From assembly GCA_039980135.1 (NCBI GenBank), contig JBDXCV010000003.1:963458-1027457 (forward strand): a stretch of 64,000 nt of DNA. Reading direction: 5' to 3'. This DNA comes from Alphaproteobacteria bacterium. Its GTDB lineage: Bacteria; Pseudomonadota; Alphaproteobacteria; UBA6615. Numbering within the stretch: the stretch's first letter is position 1; each line of letters begins with the position of its first letter. The notes beneath the pieces were generated by a model. It was not told where the DNA came from. It was given only the letters and a program-made list of their open reading frames with translations, and did not search any database. Shown here one piece after another: positions 27,856-36,857 of the stretch. Position numbers and translations under genes: made by a program.

Positions 27856-29940
27856 ATGCCAGCCAGAACGACCGCGTCGTCCGACGTCAATCCGGCCCTG
27901 ATCCGCTGGGAGGGCCCCATGGGGCTGCCCGAATTCGCGCGTATCGGCGATGAGGCTTTCGCGCCGGCCTTCGCCGCCGCCTTGCCGGCGCATCTGGCCG
28001 AGATCGATGCGATCGCCAACGACCCGGCCGCGCCGACATTCGAGAACACGATCGTGGCGCTGGAACTCGCCGGCGAGATGTACAGCCGCGTGTCCGCTGT
28101 TTTCTGGATCCTGTCGGGCGCGAACACCAACGCCGCGATCCAGGAACTGGAGCGCAAACTGTCGCCGGAGCTGTCGCGTCACCATTCGGCGATCATGATG
28201 AACGGCGCGTTGTTTTCGCGGATCGACGCGCTCTATCAGGATCGGGACAATCTCGGCCTGGATCGCGAGGCTTCCCGGGTCCTGGAGCTGACCTGGAAGT
28301 CCTTCGTGCGATCCGGCGCGCAACTCGGTCCCACGGATCAGAAAAGACTGGCGGCGATCAACGAGCGGCTCGCCGCCCTGGGAACGGCCTTCTCCCAGAA
28401 CATACTTGCCGACGAGCGCGACTATGCGCTTGTCCTCGAGACAGACGACGACCTTGCGGGGTTGCCGGATTTCCTGATCTCCGGCATGGCGGCGGCGGCC
28501 GAGGAGCGTGGCTACACCGGCAAACATGCCGTGACCCTGTCCCGGTCCATCATCGAGCCATTCCTGACATTCTCGACCCGCCGTGATCTGCGCGAGCAGG
28601 CCTTTCGGGCCTGGGTGGCGCGCGGGGAAGGTCCCGACGAGCGGGATAACCGGCCCCTCGTTGCGGAGATGGTCAAGCTGCGCGCCGAGAAGGCCGCCCT
28701 TCTGGGCTATGCGACCTTCGCCCATTTCAAGCTCGACAACACGATGGCCAAGACACCCGAGGCCGTCCGCAACCTGCTGGAAACGGTCTGGGAGAAGGCG
28801 CGCACCCGCGCGGCGGAGGAGGCCGGGGACTTGTCGGCTTTAATCGCGGGCGAGGGGCATAATCACGCGGTGGCGCCCTGGGACTGGCGGCATTATTCCG
28901 AGAAGCAACGCGCCGCGCGCTTCGATCTCAACGAGGCCGAAATCAAGCCCTATCTCCAGCTTGAGAAGATGATCGAGGCGGCGTTTGATACGGCCGGTAA
29001 ACTTTTCGGCGTCAGCTTCCGCCGGCATCCGGACATCGAGGCCTATCATCCCGACGTCCGGGTCTTCGAGGTGCTCGACGCTGGCGGCACGCGCGTCGCG
29101 CTGTTTCTGGCCGACTATTTTGCCCGTCCGTCCAAACGCTCGGGCGCCTGGATGACCTCGTTTCAGGATCAACACAAGATGGCGGGAGTTTCGCGGGACG
29201 AGGCGCAGATTCCCATCGTCGTGAACGTGATGAATTTCGCCAAGGCCGCCGCGGGCGCGCCGGTTCTGATCACCATGGATGACGCCCGCACCCTGTTTCA
29301 CGAGTTCGGCCACGCCTTGCACGGGATGTTGTCCGATGTCACCTATCCTTCGATTTCGGGCACGTCGGTGAGCCGTGATTTCGTCGAGTTGCCGTCTCAG
29401 CTCTATGAGCATTGGCTGACGGTGCCCGACGTGCTGCAGCGCTTCGCCGTCCATCACGAGACCGGCGAGGCCATGCCGGCGGCGTTGCTGGACAAACTGC
29501 GTGCGGCCGAGAAGTTCAACAAGGGCTTCGCAAATGTGGAGTTCACGTCATCGGCGCTGGTGGACATGGCGTTCCACGCGCTCGATGCGCGAGCGGCGGC
29601 GAAGGTCGACCCGGTGGCCTTCCAGGCCGAAATACTGGCCGGTCTCGACATGCCGGATGCGATTGTCATGCGCCATGCGACGCCGCATTTCGCCCATGTT
29701 TTTTCGGGCGATGGATACTCCGCGGGCTACTATTCCTACATGTGGTCGGGGGTGCTCGACGCCGACGCGTTCGGGGCCTTCACCGAGGCGGGCGATCCAT
29801 TTGACGGCGAGACGGCCCGCAAACTCCACGACCACATCTATTCATCCGGCGGCGCCATGGATCCCGAGGATGCCTATGTGGCCTTCCGCGGAAAGCTACC
29901 GACAGCCGATGCGCTGCTCGAGAAAGAGGGCCTGGCCTAG
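27856..29940 (+). CDS. dcp: M3-family zinc metallopeptidase, peptidyl-dipeptidase Dcp-like
   Basis: This 694-residue oligopeptidase of family M3A removes C-terminal dipeptides from peptides. The zinc motif HEFGH is at residues 482-486, and the third ligand Glu lies in the downstream DFVELPSQ segment. The C-terminal GYSAGYYSYMWSGVLDAD block is characteristic of Dcp and oligopeptidase A. The start at 27856 (MPARTTASSD) is chosen because upstream in-frame sequence is shadow. It is cytoplasmic, as no signal peptide is seen. It sits just after the small basic protein. Confidence 0.9.
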   Translation: MPARTTASSDVNPALIRWEGPMGLPEFARIGDEAFAPAFAAALPAHLAEIDAIANDPAAPTFENTIVALELAGEMYSRVSAVFWILSGANTNAAIQELERKLSPELSRHHSAIMMNGALFSRIDALYQDRDNLGLDREASRVLELTWKSFVRSGAQLGPTDQKRLAAINERLAALGTAFSQNILADERDYALVLETDDDLAGLPDFLISGMAAAAEERGYTGKHAVTLSRSIIEPFLTFSTRRDLREQAFRAWVARGEGPDERDNRPLVAEMVKLRAEKAALLGYATFAHFKLDNTMAKTPEAVRNLLETVWEKARTRAAEEAGDLSALIAGEGHNHAVAPWDWRHYSEKQRAARFDLNEAEIKPYLQLEKMIEAAFDTAGKLFGVSFRRHPDIEAYHPDVRVFEVLDAGGTRVALFLADYFARPSKRSGAWMTSFQDQHKMAGVSRDEAQIPIVVNVMNFAKAAAGAPVLITMDDARTLFHEFGHALHGMLSDVTYPSISGTSVSRDFVELPSQLYEHWLTVPDVLQRFAVHHETGEAMPAALLDKLRAAEKFNKGFANVEFTSSALVDMAFHALDARAAAKVDPVAFQAEILAGLDMPDAIVMRHATPHFAHVFSGDGYSAGYYSYMWSGVLDADAFGAFTEAGDPFDGETARKLHDHIYSSGGAMDPEDAYVAFRGKLPTADALLEKEGLA

Positions 29941-29995
29941 GGGTGCATCGCGATTGTTTGGGCGTCGCTGACGGGACGTGAACGGAGGAAGCGAA

Positions 29996-31051
29996 TTGGC
30001 AGATAGCTACACGATTTGTTTGCTGCCCGGAGACGGTATCGGGCCGGAGGTGATCGACTGCGCGCGCCGCGTACTCGATGCCCTCACGGCGGCGGGCGGG
30101 CCTGCATTCGCCTATGATGTGCAACCGGCCGGCCACGGTACGTTTCTCGAAGGCGGTCATTCCATGCCGGCCGCCACGATGACCGCTGCGAAAAAGGCCG
30201 ACGCGGTATTCCTTGGCGCCATGGACGTTGCCGAAATTTCGCCGGACGGAGGCGACCCGTTGGGGGAGCTGCGCATTGCGCTGGAAGTCGGGGCCAGTGT
30301 CCGCCCGTCCCGGACGCTCGCCGGGATCGCGTCTCCGGCCGCAGATATCGATTGTGTCGTCGTGCGCGAAGTGACCGAGGGGCTTTATACCCGCATCGAA
30401 TATCCGGTCGGCGACGACGCGGCCTGCGCGGTTCGTGTCATCACCCGCGGTGCGTCTCTCAAGACCGCGCGTATGGCGTTTGAGCAGGCGGCGGCGCGAC
30501 AACGTACGCGCGCCGCCGCAGGCATCGACAAGCCGGCGCGGGTCACCGCGGTACACAAGATCGGCGTGCTCAAGCTCACGGACGGGCTGTTTCTCGACGC
30601 CTGCGCCACCGTGGCGCGGGATTATCCGGATATCGAATATGAGACCCGGAATATCGATGCCTGTGCCATGGATATGGTCCGCGAACCGGGCCACTTTGAC
30701 GTCATCCTGGCGACGAATGCCTTCGGCGACATCCTGTCCGATGTCGCGGCGGGCCTCGCCGCGGGCCTCGGGCTTGCGGCGTCGGCGTGCATCGGTGATC
30801 GCTGGGCCTATTTCGAGCCGGTGCATGGCACCGCGCCGGATATTGCGGGCCGGGGGATCGCCAATCCATGCGCGACAATTCTGAGTGCGGCGATGATGCT
30901 GCGCTATCTGGGCGAAGATGCATATGCCGGCGCGGTCGAGCAGGCGGTCTATACCGTGATCGCGGCGGGTGTTGTGCGGACCGGAGATCTCGGTGGCACG
31001 GCGAACAGTTCCGAGATGACCGACGCGATCATCGAAGCCCTGGCCATCTAG
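29996..31051 (+). CDS. Isopropylmalate/isocitrate-type (tartrate-like) dehydrogenase
   Basis: This 351-residue NAD-dependent beta-hydroxyacid oxidative decarboxylase opens with YTICLLPGDGIGPEVI. It contains REVTEGLYTRIEY, the catalytic-lysine region AVHKIGVLKLTDGLF, and the metal/NAD site EPVHGTAPDIAGRGIANP. The isopropylmalate-specific context (leuC, leuD) is missing, and a TRAP transporter gene converges on it, so tartrate or another substituted malate is as likely as 3-isopropylmalate. A TTG start at 29996 with GGAGG upstream is chosen; GTG at 29978 is possible. Confidence 0.82.
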   Translation: MADSYTICLLPGDGIGPEVIDCARRVLDALTAAGGPAFAYDVQPAGHGTFLEGGHSMPAATMTAAKKADAVFLGAMDVAEISPDGGDPLGELRIALEVGASVRPSRTLAGIASPAADIDCVVVREVTEGLYTRIEYPVGDDAACAVRVITRGASLKTARMAFEQAAARQRTRAAAGIDKPARVTAVHKIGVLKLTDGLFLDACATVARDYPDIEYETRNIDACAMDMVREPGHFDVILATNAFGDILSDVAAGLAAGLGLAASACIGDRWAYFEPVHGTAPDIAGRGIANPCATILSAAMMLRYLGEDAYAGAVEQAVYTVIAAGVVRTGDLGGTANSSEMTDAIIEALAI

Positions 31052-32340
31052 GCCAGGAGCCGTGGCAACCAGAGTGCCAGGCCCGGCAGGAACACGACCG
31101 CCAGAAGCCGGACGATATCGGCGGCGAAGAATGGCACGATGCCCTTGAAGATGGCGCCCAGCGGCACGTCGGGCAGCATCGACTTGATCACGAAAACATT
31201 CAGCCCGATGGGCGGGGTGATCAGGCTGATCTCGACGACCATCACCATGACAATACCGAACCAGATCAGGTCAAAGCCCATGGCGTCGACCACCGGCACG
31301 AAAACCGGCACCGTCAGGAAGATCATCGCAAGGCCCTCGATGATCGTGCCAAGCAGGATGTAGATGGCCAGGATCACCAGAATGACGGTGATCGGCGCGA
31401 TATCGAGTGACTGAATGAATGTCACGATCGCGTTGGGCAGGCCTGCGACATTGACGAAATTGTTCAGGATCAGCGCGCCGAAGGCGATGGTGAAGATCAT
31501 CGCCGTCGTCTCGGCCGCCTCGGCCAGCGCGAAAAAGAAGATGCGCAGGTTCATGCGCCGCCGCGCCATGGCAAACAGCAACGCGCCGATGGCGCCGATC
31601 CCGCCGCCCTCGGTCGGGGTGAAGATGCCGAAGGAGATGCCGCCGATGATCGCCAGGAACAGCACCAGCACAGCCCAGATCTTCGACAGGGTGCGCCAGC
31701 GCACGGCCCAGCTACCGCGCTCCGCGCGCGGTGCCATACGGGGCCAGATTCTGGCCACGATCCAGATCACCGCGATGTACAGCAGGACCGTGATCAGGCC
31801 CGGGATCAGCCCGGCGATGAACAGATCGCCGATGCTTTGTTCCGTGAGGATGCCGTAGATGATCAGCGCCGCCGAGGGCGGGATTAGAATGCCCATCGTC
31901 CCGCCGGCCGCGACCGACCCGGCCGCGAAACCCTCATTGTATTCGTAGCGGCGCATGGGCGGAATCGAGACCTTCGCCATCGTCGCGGCAGTCGCCACGG
32001 ACGAACCCGAGATCGACGCGAAGCCGGCGCAGGCCGCGACCGTGGTCATCGCCAGTCCGCCACGCTTGTTGCCCAGCCAGGATTGGGCCGCCTCGTAGAT
32101 ATCCTCGGCCAGGGCCGCCCGGAACACGAACACCCCCATCAGGACGAACAGCGGCAGGGTCACGAAGTTGGCGTTGAGCGCGAGGTCGAGGATCTGCTGG
32201 CTGACGGTCTCGAGCGCGGGACCGGTGCCGCGGATGACGGCGAACCCGGCGAACCCGACCAGAATCATGGAGAAGCCGAGCGGGAAACCCAGAAAGGCGA
32301 TGATCAGCAAGACGCCGAACCCGGCAAGTGAAATCGCCAT
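31048..32340 (-). CDS. dctM: TRAP transporter large permease subunit (DctM-like)
   Basis: This 430-residue inner-membrane protein has about 12 hydrophobic helices and couples sodium gradient to uptake of the solute handed over by DctP. The conserved segments SGSSVATAATMAKVSIPPM and the preceding ACAGFASI identify the family. Its ATG overlaps the dctQ stop (TGATG). The C-terminus overlaps the dehydrogenase gene by 4 bases tail to tail. Confidence 0.93.
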   Translation of the reverse strand: MAISLAGFGVLLIIAFLGFPLGFSMILVGFAGFAVIRGTGPALETVSQQILDLALNANFVTLPLFVLMGVFVFRAALAEDIYEAAQSWLGNKRGGLAMTTVAACAGFASISGSSVATAATMAKVSIPPMRRYEYNEGFAAGSVAAGGTMGILIPPSAALIIYGILTEQSIGDLFIAGLIPGLITVLLYIAVIWIVARIWPRMAPRAERGSWAVRWRTLSKIWAVLVLFLAIIGGISFGIFTPTEGGGIGAIGALLFAMARRRMNLRIFFFALAEAAETTAMIFTIAFGALILNNFVNVAGLPNAIVTFIQSLDIAPITVILVILAIYILLGTIIEGLAMIFLTVPVFVPVVDAMGFDLIWFGIVMVMVVEISLITPPIGLNVFVIKSMLPDVPLGAIFKGIVPFFAADIVRLLAVVFLPGLALWLPRLLA

Positions 32341-32912
32341 CAGCCGTCTCCCCCCGCGCCGGTCGCGCGTTTGGCGAGAAGCATCCGGACCATATAAAGC
32401 TGTGTGAGTACGCTCATCGCGCTGAGCGCCGTGAGCGCAAACAGAAGCGGTGCTGTCTCCACCTGGAGGTGGAGTGAGATTTCGTCATACTCCGCCATCT
32501 CGCGCCCGGTCGCCCACATGCGGGACGTGATGAATCCCAACACGCCTGCGTTGGCGAGAAGGACGATAATCTCGCGGACACGCTTGAAGCCCTCGCTCAT
32601 GAATCCGTCGAACAACTCCACGGTGATGTGGGCGTCCTTCGCGACAACGAGCGGCAGGGCGGAGAAGATGAGAAGCCCGAGCAGGAATTCGATGATTTCG
32701 ACCCCGCCGGGTATCGGGCTTGAAAAAACGTAACGCCCCGTCACATCGACAAAGGTCACGCCCGCAATAGATGCCATGAAGATGGCGGCGATGCCCGTGA
32801 GGATGCGGATCGGCCAGGCGAAACCGCCGGCCCTGGAGGCGGGGACGGCGTAGTCCTCGGCCAGGGCGTCTTCGTTGATATCGAGGGGGTCTGCGGTCAA
32901 GAGATCACCCAA
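32340..32912 (-). CDS. dctQ: TRAP transporter small permease subunit (DctQ-like)
   Basis: This 190-residue membrane protein with four hydrophobic helices forms the helper subunit of the TRAP permease. An N-terminal cytoplasmic stretch of about 33 residues precedes the first helix. Family features include GRYVFSSPIPGGVEIIEFLLGLL. The longest reading starts with TTG at 32912, with a weak AAGAA upstream. It is placed between dctP, from which it is separated by a strong hairpin, and dctM, which it overlaps. Confidence 0.88.
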   Translation of the reverse strand: MGDLLTADPLDINEDALAEDYAVPASRAGGFAWPIRILTGIAAIFMASIAGVTFVDVTGRYVFSSPIPGGVEIIEFLLGLLIFSALPLVVAKDAHITVELFDGFMSEGFKRVREIIVLLANAGVLGFITSRMWATGREMAEYDEISLHLQVETAPLLFALTALSAMSVLTQLYMVRMLLAKRATGAGGDG

Positions 32913-32934
32913 TTCTTGATTGAAGGCAGCGGAT

Positions 32935-32968
32935 CAGCCGCCGTCGGGTTCAATCCCGGCGGCGGCTG
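32935..32968 (-). promoter_or_regulatory. Intergenic GC hairpin between dctP and dctQ
   Basis: Arms CAGCCGCCGTCGGG (32935-32948) and CCCGGCGGCGGCTG (32955-32968) form 14 consecutive pairs with one T-G wobble on the strand shown and a 6-base loop. On the transcribed minus strand it follows the dctP stop. There is no U-tract. It is the counterpart of the hairpins after urtA and tctC. Confidence 0.65.
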
Positions 32969-32996
32969 CGCATGCATCGGCGTGATGCGGCGTTCG

Positions 32997-34016
32997 CTAC
33001 TTCAACTGTTCGCGGAAGAAGGCCAGCGCGGCGGCGCCGTCGATTCCCTTGGCGTTTGCCGTTGCGACCCAATCGGCTTCCATTTTCTCGGCGAACTTAC
33101 GGATTACCGCCAAGACTTCCGCGTCCGCTTCGACCACCTGGCCGCCGTCTTCCTGCAGCTTTTTCAAAGCGCCGTCGGCGATCCGGTCCATGCCCGGCCC
33201 CTTGGCCGAAACATAGGCGCCGGAAACGCTCATCACCTGGGCCTGCTGGTCGGCGGTCAGGCTGTCCCACTTGTCCTTGTTCATGAGCAGGGAGAATGTC
33301 GTGTTCGACATGCCGCCGGGGAAGGTCGTGACGGCCTTGATGTAGGGTTGCATGCGGAACGCCGGGAGTCCGTGTGCCGGAACCGCGACACCGTCCACGA
33401 CACCCTTTGAAATCAGGCCGAAGATCTTCGACGGCCCGGATGCGACCGGCACGGCACCAAGTTCCTTCAGGACATTGGTGGCGACACCCGGTGAGGCACG
33501 CAGCTTGTACCCCTTGAGGTCATCGAGGGTGACGATCGGACCGGTCCCGCTGTGGATGACATTCGGTGTCAGCGAGAAAGAGCCCAGAAGCACCGCGCCG
33601 TCATACTCGTTGGCGGCGGCGAAAAACTTTTCATGCGTGTTCCACAGCGCCGCGGAAGTTTTCTCGGACGATCCCGAGTTCAACGGGATTTCCGCAACCG
33701 GCGGCATCTGGATGCGTTTCGGCTGGAACAGGTTGGCGAGAACGACGACGTCCGCGACACCCTTGGTGACGGTCTGCCAGTTCTTCGGGGGCGGACCGAC
33801 AGCGGCGGCCGACAGCTTCGGCACGACCGCGCCGTTGGTGGCCTTGGCGACATCCTCGACCCAGGGCGCAACGATCTGCGTCTGGAACGGGTGCTTGGGC
33901 GGCAGGTAGTTGTTGATCAGGACTTCGGTTTGCGCCGATGCCGACGAGGCAAAAGCCAGTCCGGCGGCAACGAGTGTGCCCGATAGAATCGTCGTGACAG
34001 TCAATTTCGATGACAT
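32997..34016 (-). CDS. dctP: TRAP transporter solute-binding protein (DctP family)
   Basis: This is a 339-residue periplasmic binding protein. The signal peptide is about residues 1-28 (ending ASAQ), followed by the mature start TEVLINNYLPPKHPFQ. The arginine-bearing segment GYKLRASPGVATNVLKELGA near residues 165-184 corresponds to the carboxylate-binding site of TRAP binding proteins, so the ligand is probably an organic acid. The start at 34016 is chosen at the signal peptide; upstream in-frame sequence is not coding-like. First gene of the dctPQM operon. Confidence 0.92.
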   Translation of the reverse strand: MSSKLTVTTILSGTLVAAGLAFASSASAQTEVLINNYLPPKHPFQTQIVAPWVEDVAKATNGAVVPKLSAAAVGPPPKNWQTVTKGVADVVVLANLFQPKRIQMPPVAEIPLNSGSSEKTSAALWNTHEKFFAAANEYDGAVLLGSFSLTPNVIHSGTGPIVTLDDLKGYKLRASPGVATNVLKELGAVPVASGPSKIFGLISKGVVDGVAVPAHGLPAFRMQPYIKAVTTFPGGMSNTTFSLLMNKDKWDSLTADQQAQVMSVSGAYVSAKGPGMDRIADGALKKLQEDGGQVVEADAEVLAVIRKFAEKMEADWVATANAKGIDGAAALAFFREQLK

Positions 34017-34154
34017 ACGTATCTCCTCCCAGAGAATATTTCGTTCATTGTTGTTCGTCTTCGGCAAATAGATGCCGTGCATCTCCCAGAATGCGGAACT
34101 GTCTACGAGATTACCACTCGCAGGCATCGAAGTAACGGACTCGTGTAATTGCAT

Positions 34155-34170
34155 TTCGTCTGATGACGAA
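34155..34170. promoter_or_regulatory. Inverted repeat TTCGTC-N4-GACGAA, candidate operator
   Basis: A perfect 6-bp inverted repeat with a 4-base spacer lies in the divergent intergenic region. Its size suits a dimeric helix-turn-helix regulator. No regulator gene is adjacent, so the assignment rests on symmetry and position. Confidence 0.4.
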
Positions 34171-34176
34171 CTTGAA

Positions 34177-34189
34177 CCCGGTATCCGGG
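34177..34189. promoter_or_regulatory. Inverted repeat CCCGG-TAT-CCGGG, candidate operator
   Basis: A perfect 5-bp inverted repeat with a 3-base centre lies 6 bases after the TTCGTC repeat in the same divergent region. It could be part of the same control site or a small 5'-UTR hairpin. Confidence 0.3.
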
Positions 34190-34322
34190 GGAGTATTAGA
34201 GGCATCGTATGTTTCCATTGTGACCGGATTATCGGGGTTGGTGGGGGCCTTTTGATTGGCATCCCATCCGGCTAGGATCGGTCGAAAGGCCGGAGGCCGA
34301 AAAAAAATTGGGGAACGAGATC

Positions 34323-35183
34323 ATGACCATCACCGACCTGCCGTCCGTTACCACCGAGGATATCGAGATTTATCGCCACGGCGACCGACCCATGGTCGTG
34401 CGGTTGATCCGCCCTGAGGGTGAGGGTCCGTTCCCGGCCATTCTCGATATGCATGGGGGCTGCTGGTGCAAGGGCGGACCCGAAGAGTGCGGCGTCCGCG
34501 GCGAGGTCTTTGCCAGGGCCGGCATGGCTTCCGCGGCGCTGGATTTTCGCCAGGCGGCCGATACCTATCCGTCGTCGCTGGAGGACATCAATTATGCCGT
34601 GCGCTGGCTGAAGGCCCACGCCGGCGCGTTGCGTCTCGACGCCGGCCGGATCGGCATTCTGGGCCAGTCCAGCGGGGGCCATCTCGCGATGCTGGCGGCG
34701 ATGCGCCCGAACGAGCCGCGCTATGGCGCGCTTGCGCTTGAACCCGATGCGCCCGATGTCGATGCAAGCGTGTGCTGCGTCGGTGTGATGTGGCCGGTGA
34801 TCAACCCCCTGTCGCGCTACCGGCGCGTCATGTCGCTGCGCGCCGCGGGTGACCCGCCGGGCTGGGTCGCCGACCTGCCGGAGCGCCACGACACCTATTG
34901 GGTGACGGAAGCCAACATGGAAGAGGCCAATCCGATGCTGGCACTTGAGCGCGGCGAGGCTGTCGAGACATTGCCGGCCATATGGTTCCAGGGAACGCCG
35001 GACCCGGTACACGACTATCGCGATCCGGACTCGCCCCTCGACCTCAACGAGCCCGAGCGTTTCGCCGAGAATTACCGCAAGGCGGGCGGCGCCATCGAGA
35101 TCGTCCATGTGGCACAGGCCGACCGGTCGGACCCGGCGCTCCTGGGGCCGCTTGTCGCGTTCTTCCAGAAGCATCTTTCCTAG
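34323..35183 (+). CDS. Alpha/beta hydrolase, hormone-sensitive-lipase-like (carboxylesterase family)
   Basis: This is a 286-residue cytoplasmic esterase-type hydrolase. The oxyanion-hole motif HGG is at residues 44-46 and the nucleophile elbow GQSSGG at 114-119 (Ser116), as in HSL/alpha-beta hydrolase fold-3 enzymes. A His near the C-terminus (EIVHVAQAD) would complete the triad. A TTG 15 bases upstream (34308) is an alternative start. First gene of a cluster with an NmrA-like protein, a cupin and a putative selenoprotein. Confidence 0.87.
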   Translation: MTITDLPSVTTEDIEIYRHGDRPMVVRLIRPEGEGPFPAILDMHGGCWCKGGPEECGVRGEVFARAGMASAALDFRQAADTYPSSLEDINYAVRWLKAHAGALRLDAGRIGILGQSSGGHLAMLAAMRPNEPRYGALALEPDAPDVDASVCCVGVMWPVINPLSRYRRVMSLRAAGDPPGWVADLPERHDTYWVTEANMEEANPMLALERGEAVETLPAIWFQGTPDPVHDYRDPDSPLDLNEPERFAENYRKAGGAIEIVHVAQADRSDPALLGPLVAFFQKHLS

Positions 35184-35206
35184 CCGCTTCCAGCGAGGGC
35201 AACGCA

Positions 35207-36076
35207 ATGTCCGGATCTTTGATCGCCGTGACCGGCGTGACCGGAGTCACAGGCCGGCTTTTGGCGCCGCGGCTGGCGGCGCTCGGGCTCGATGTTCGCT
35301 ATCTGGTGCGCGATGTGGAAAAGGCGCGCCGGGCCCTTGGGCCGGAAGCCGAACTGGTCGAGGCAGACCTCGACAACCGCGCGTCCTACGACCGGGCGCT
35401 CGCGGGCGTCCACACGCTGTACCTGAACTCGGGTCACAGTCCGATTCTCGAACAGCAGCAGGCCAATGCGATCGAGGCAGCTGTAGCCGCGGGATGCGAA
35501 CGCATTGTGAAACTCTCAGGCAATGTCGATTCACCCGCGCCGATACCGGAGGCTCACAAGGCGTTGGAAGCGAAGATCGCGGCGTGCGGCCTGCGCTACA
35601 CATTCCTGCGGCCGAATTTCTACATGACCAACCTGCATTACCTCGCGGCGGGGCTGAAGGACGGCGATGTGTTCACCAGCGCGATCCCGCGCGATGTGAC
35701 CATGAGCATGACCGACCCGCGCGACGTGGCCGACCTGGCCGCGACGGTGCTCGCCCAGGACGGCCGACATGACGGCGAGGGTTACTACCAGACCGGCGCC
35801 GCCGTGAGCCTCGACGATGTCGCGGAGACCTTCAGCCGGGTGCTGGGCCGGGCCATCCGCTACGAGATGGTCGATGTCGAGGTCTGGGAAGATATCGTCA
35901 CGAAACGCGGCCTGCCGTCCTGGCTGATCGAGCATCAGGTGAAGATGATCGGCTTCGCCGCCAACGGCGCCTATTCCTACGTCACGAACGTAACGCAAGA
36001 GATTGCGGGTCACCCGGCGCGCACGCTTGAGGAATTCATAACCGACCATGCCGGTGCCTTCGCCCTGGGGGGCTGA
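35207..36076 (+). CDS. NmrA-like NAD(P)-binding protein (atypical SDR)
   Basis: This is a 289-residue Rossmann-fold protein. The dinucleotide-binding motif GVTGVTGRL is at about residues 9-17, and RYLVRDVEKARR follows strand 2. The catalytic YxxxK of classical dehydrogenases is not evident, as in NmrA/quinone-reductase-like members that sense or reduce NAD(P)-linked substrates. The start at 35207 is the first ATG before the Rossmann motif. It follows the hydrolase by 23 bases and precedes the cupin. Confidence 0.85.
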   Translation: MSGSLIAVTGVTGVTGRLLAPRLAALGLDVRYLVRDVEKARRALGPEAELVEADLDNRASYDRALAGVHTLYLNSGHSPILEQQQANAIEAAVAAGCERIVKLSGNVDSPAPIPEAHKALEAKIAACGLRYTFLRPNFYMTNLHYLAAGLKDGDVFTSAIPRDVTMSMTDPRDVADLAATVLAQDGRHDGEGYYQTGAAVSLDDVAETFSRVLGRAIRYEMVDVEVWEDIVTKRGLPSWLIEHQVKMIGFAANGAYSYVTNVTQEIAGHPARTLEEFITDHAGAFALGG

Positions 36077-36120
36077 CGGTCCGTTACATCGCGAGTTTTT
36101 ACCAAGAAAAGGGGAAAAGC

Positions 36121-36780
36121 ATGAATATCGTCCGCTTCGAGAGTGTTCCGTGGCAAGACCGTGTCAACGTCGACAACTGGCCCTGCAAGACCCGGACGCT
36201 CTATGACAATCAGGACACCGGCCTGTCCATGCGCATGGTCAACTATCCGGTCGGCTCGACCGAACCGCGCCATGTGCATGCCGGAATGCATGCCGCCACG
36301 GTGGTGCGGAACCGTGCCATTGTGGATGGCGTCACGCTTCGGCCGCTCGATGTCCTGGTGGGCCCGAGCAACGAACCGCATGGCCCGATCGAGTATCCGG
36401 AAGGGTGCTGGCTGCTGTCGGCATTTCAGGGCAGCAACCATCATTCCGAGGTCGAAAATCTCTCCGAGGAAAAATTCTACAAGCTGGTCCTGCAGGAAGA
36501 AATTCCCTGGCGATCGGAGCCCGGCGGCGGCGAATTCAAGACCCTGGTCGATCGTGGCCTCGGACAGCTCCTTGTCGAGGCGGTCCGCCTGAAGGCCGGA
36601 GAGCGGATCAAGCCGGCCTTCCTTGCGGCGCTGCTGATCGAGGGGGATGTCTCCGTGGGCGATGAAAAGCTCGAAGTCTGGGACTATGTTTACGCCGACG
36701 AGGGTGACCCTCGTGAGGATCTGGTTTGCAACGGTGATGCCAAAATGCTGGCCTGGACGATGCGCGATCTGGATGCCTAG
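36121..36780 (+). CDS. Cupin-domain protein
   Basis: This 219-residue protein has two cupin-like halves. The first has a likely metal site, EPRHVHAGMHA (about residues 41-51), and EPHGPIEYP; the second half (about residues 135-205) keeps the beta-barrel pattern but lacks the histidines (IKPAFLAALLIEGDV). It may therefore be a one-metal bicupin dioxygenase, isomerase or binding protein. GGGGAAA precedes the ATG. Third gene of the hydrolase-NmrA-cupin-CMD cluster. Confidence 0.8.
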   Translation: MNIVRFESVPWQDRVNVDNWPCKTRTLYDNQDTGLSMRMVNYPVGSTEPRHVHAGMHAATVVRNRAIVDGVTLRPLDVLVGPSNEPHGPIEYPEGCWLLSAFQGSNHHSEVENLSEEKFYKLVLQEEIPWRSEPGGGEFKTLVDRGLGQLLVEAVRLKAGERIKPAFLAALLIEGDVSVGDEKLEVWDYVYADEGDPREDLVCNGDAKMLAWTMRDLDA

Positions 36781-36857
36781 GCCCGGAAATTTACGGTGAG
36801 CCCAGGCCGGCTTCGACCGGATCGGGCGGAATGGAAAATCTCGAAAAGGAAACTGAA

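Larger units (their letters stand above)
34017..34322. other. 306-bp divergent regulatory region between dctP and the hydrolase cluster
   Basis: No gene is seen here. The region is less GC-rich than its flanks and holds two perfect short inverted repeats, listed separately. It must carry the promoters for the TRAP operon (minus strand) and for the hydrolase-NmrA-cupin-CMD cluster (plus strand). Confidence 0.6.

Noticed and set aside
29996..31051. Assigning leuB with certainty
   Set aside because: The family fits, but leuC/leuD are not adjacent and the substrate-loop region differs from standard isopropylmalate dehydrogenases; tartrate-type substrates remain possible.
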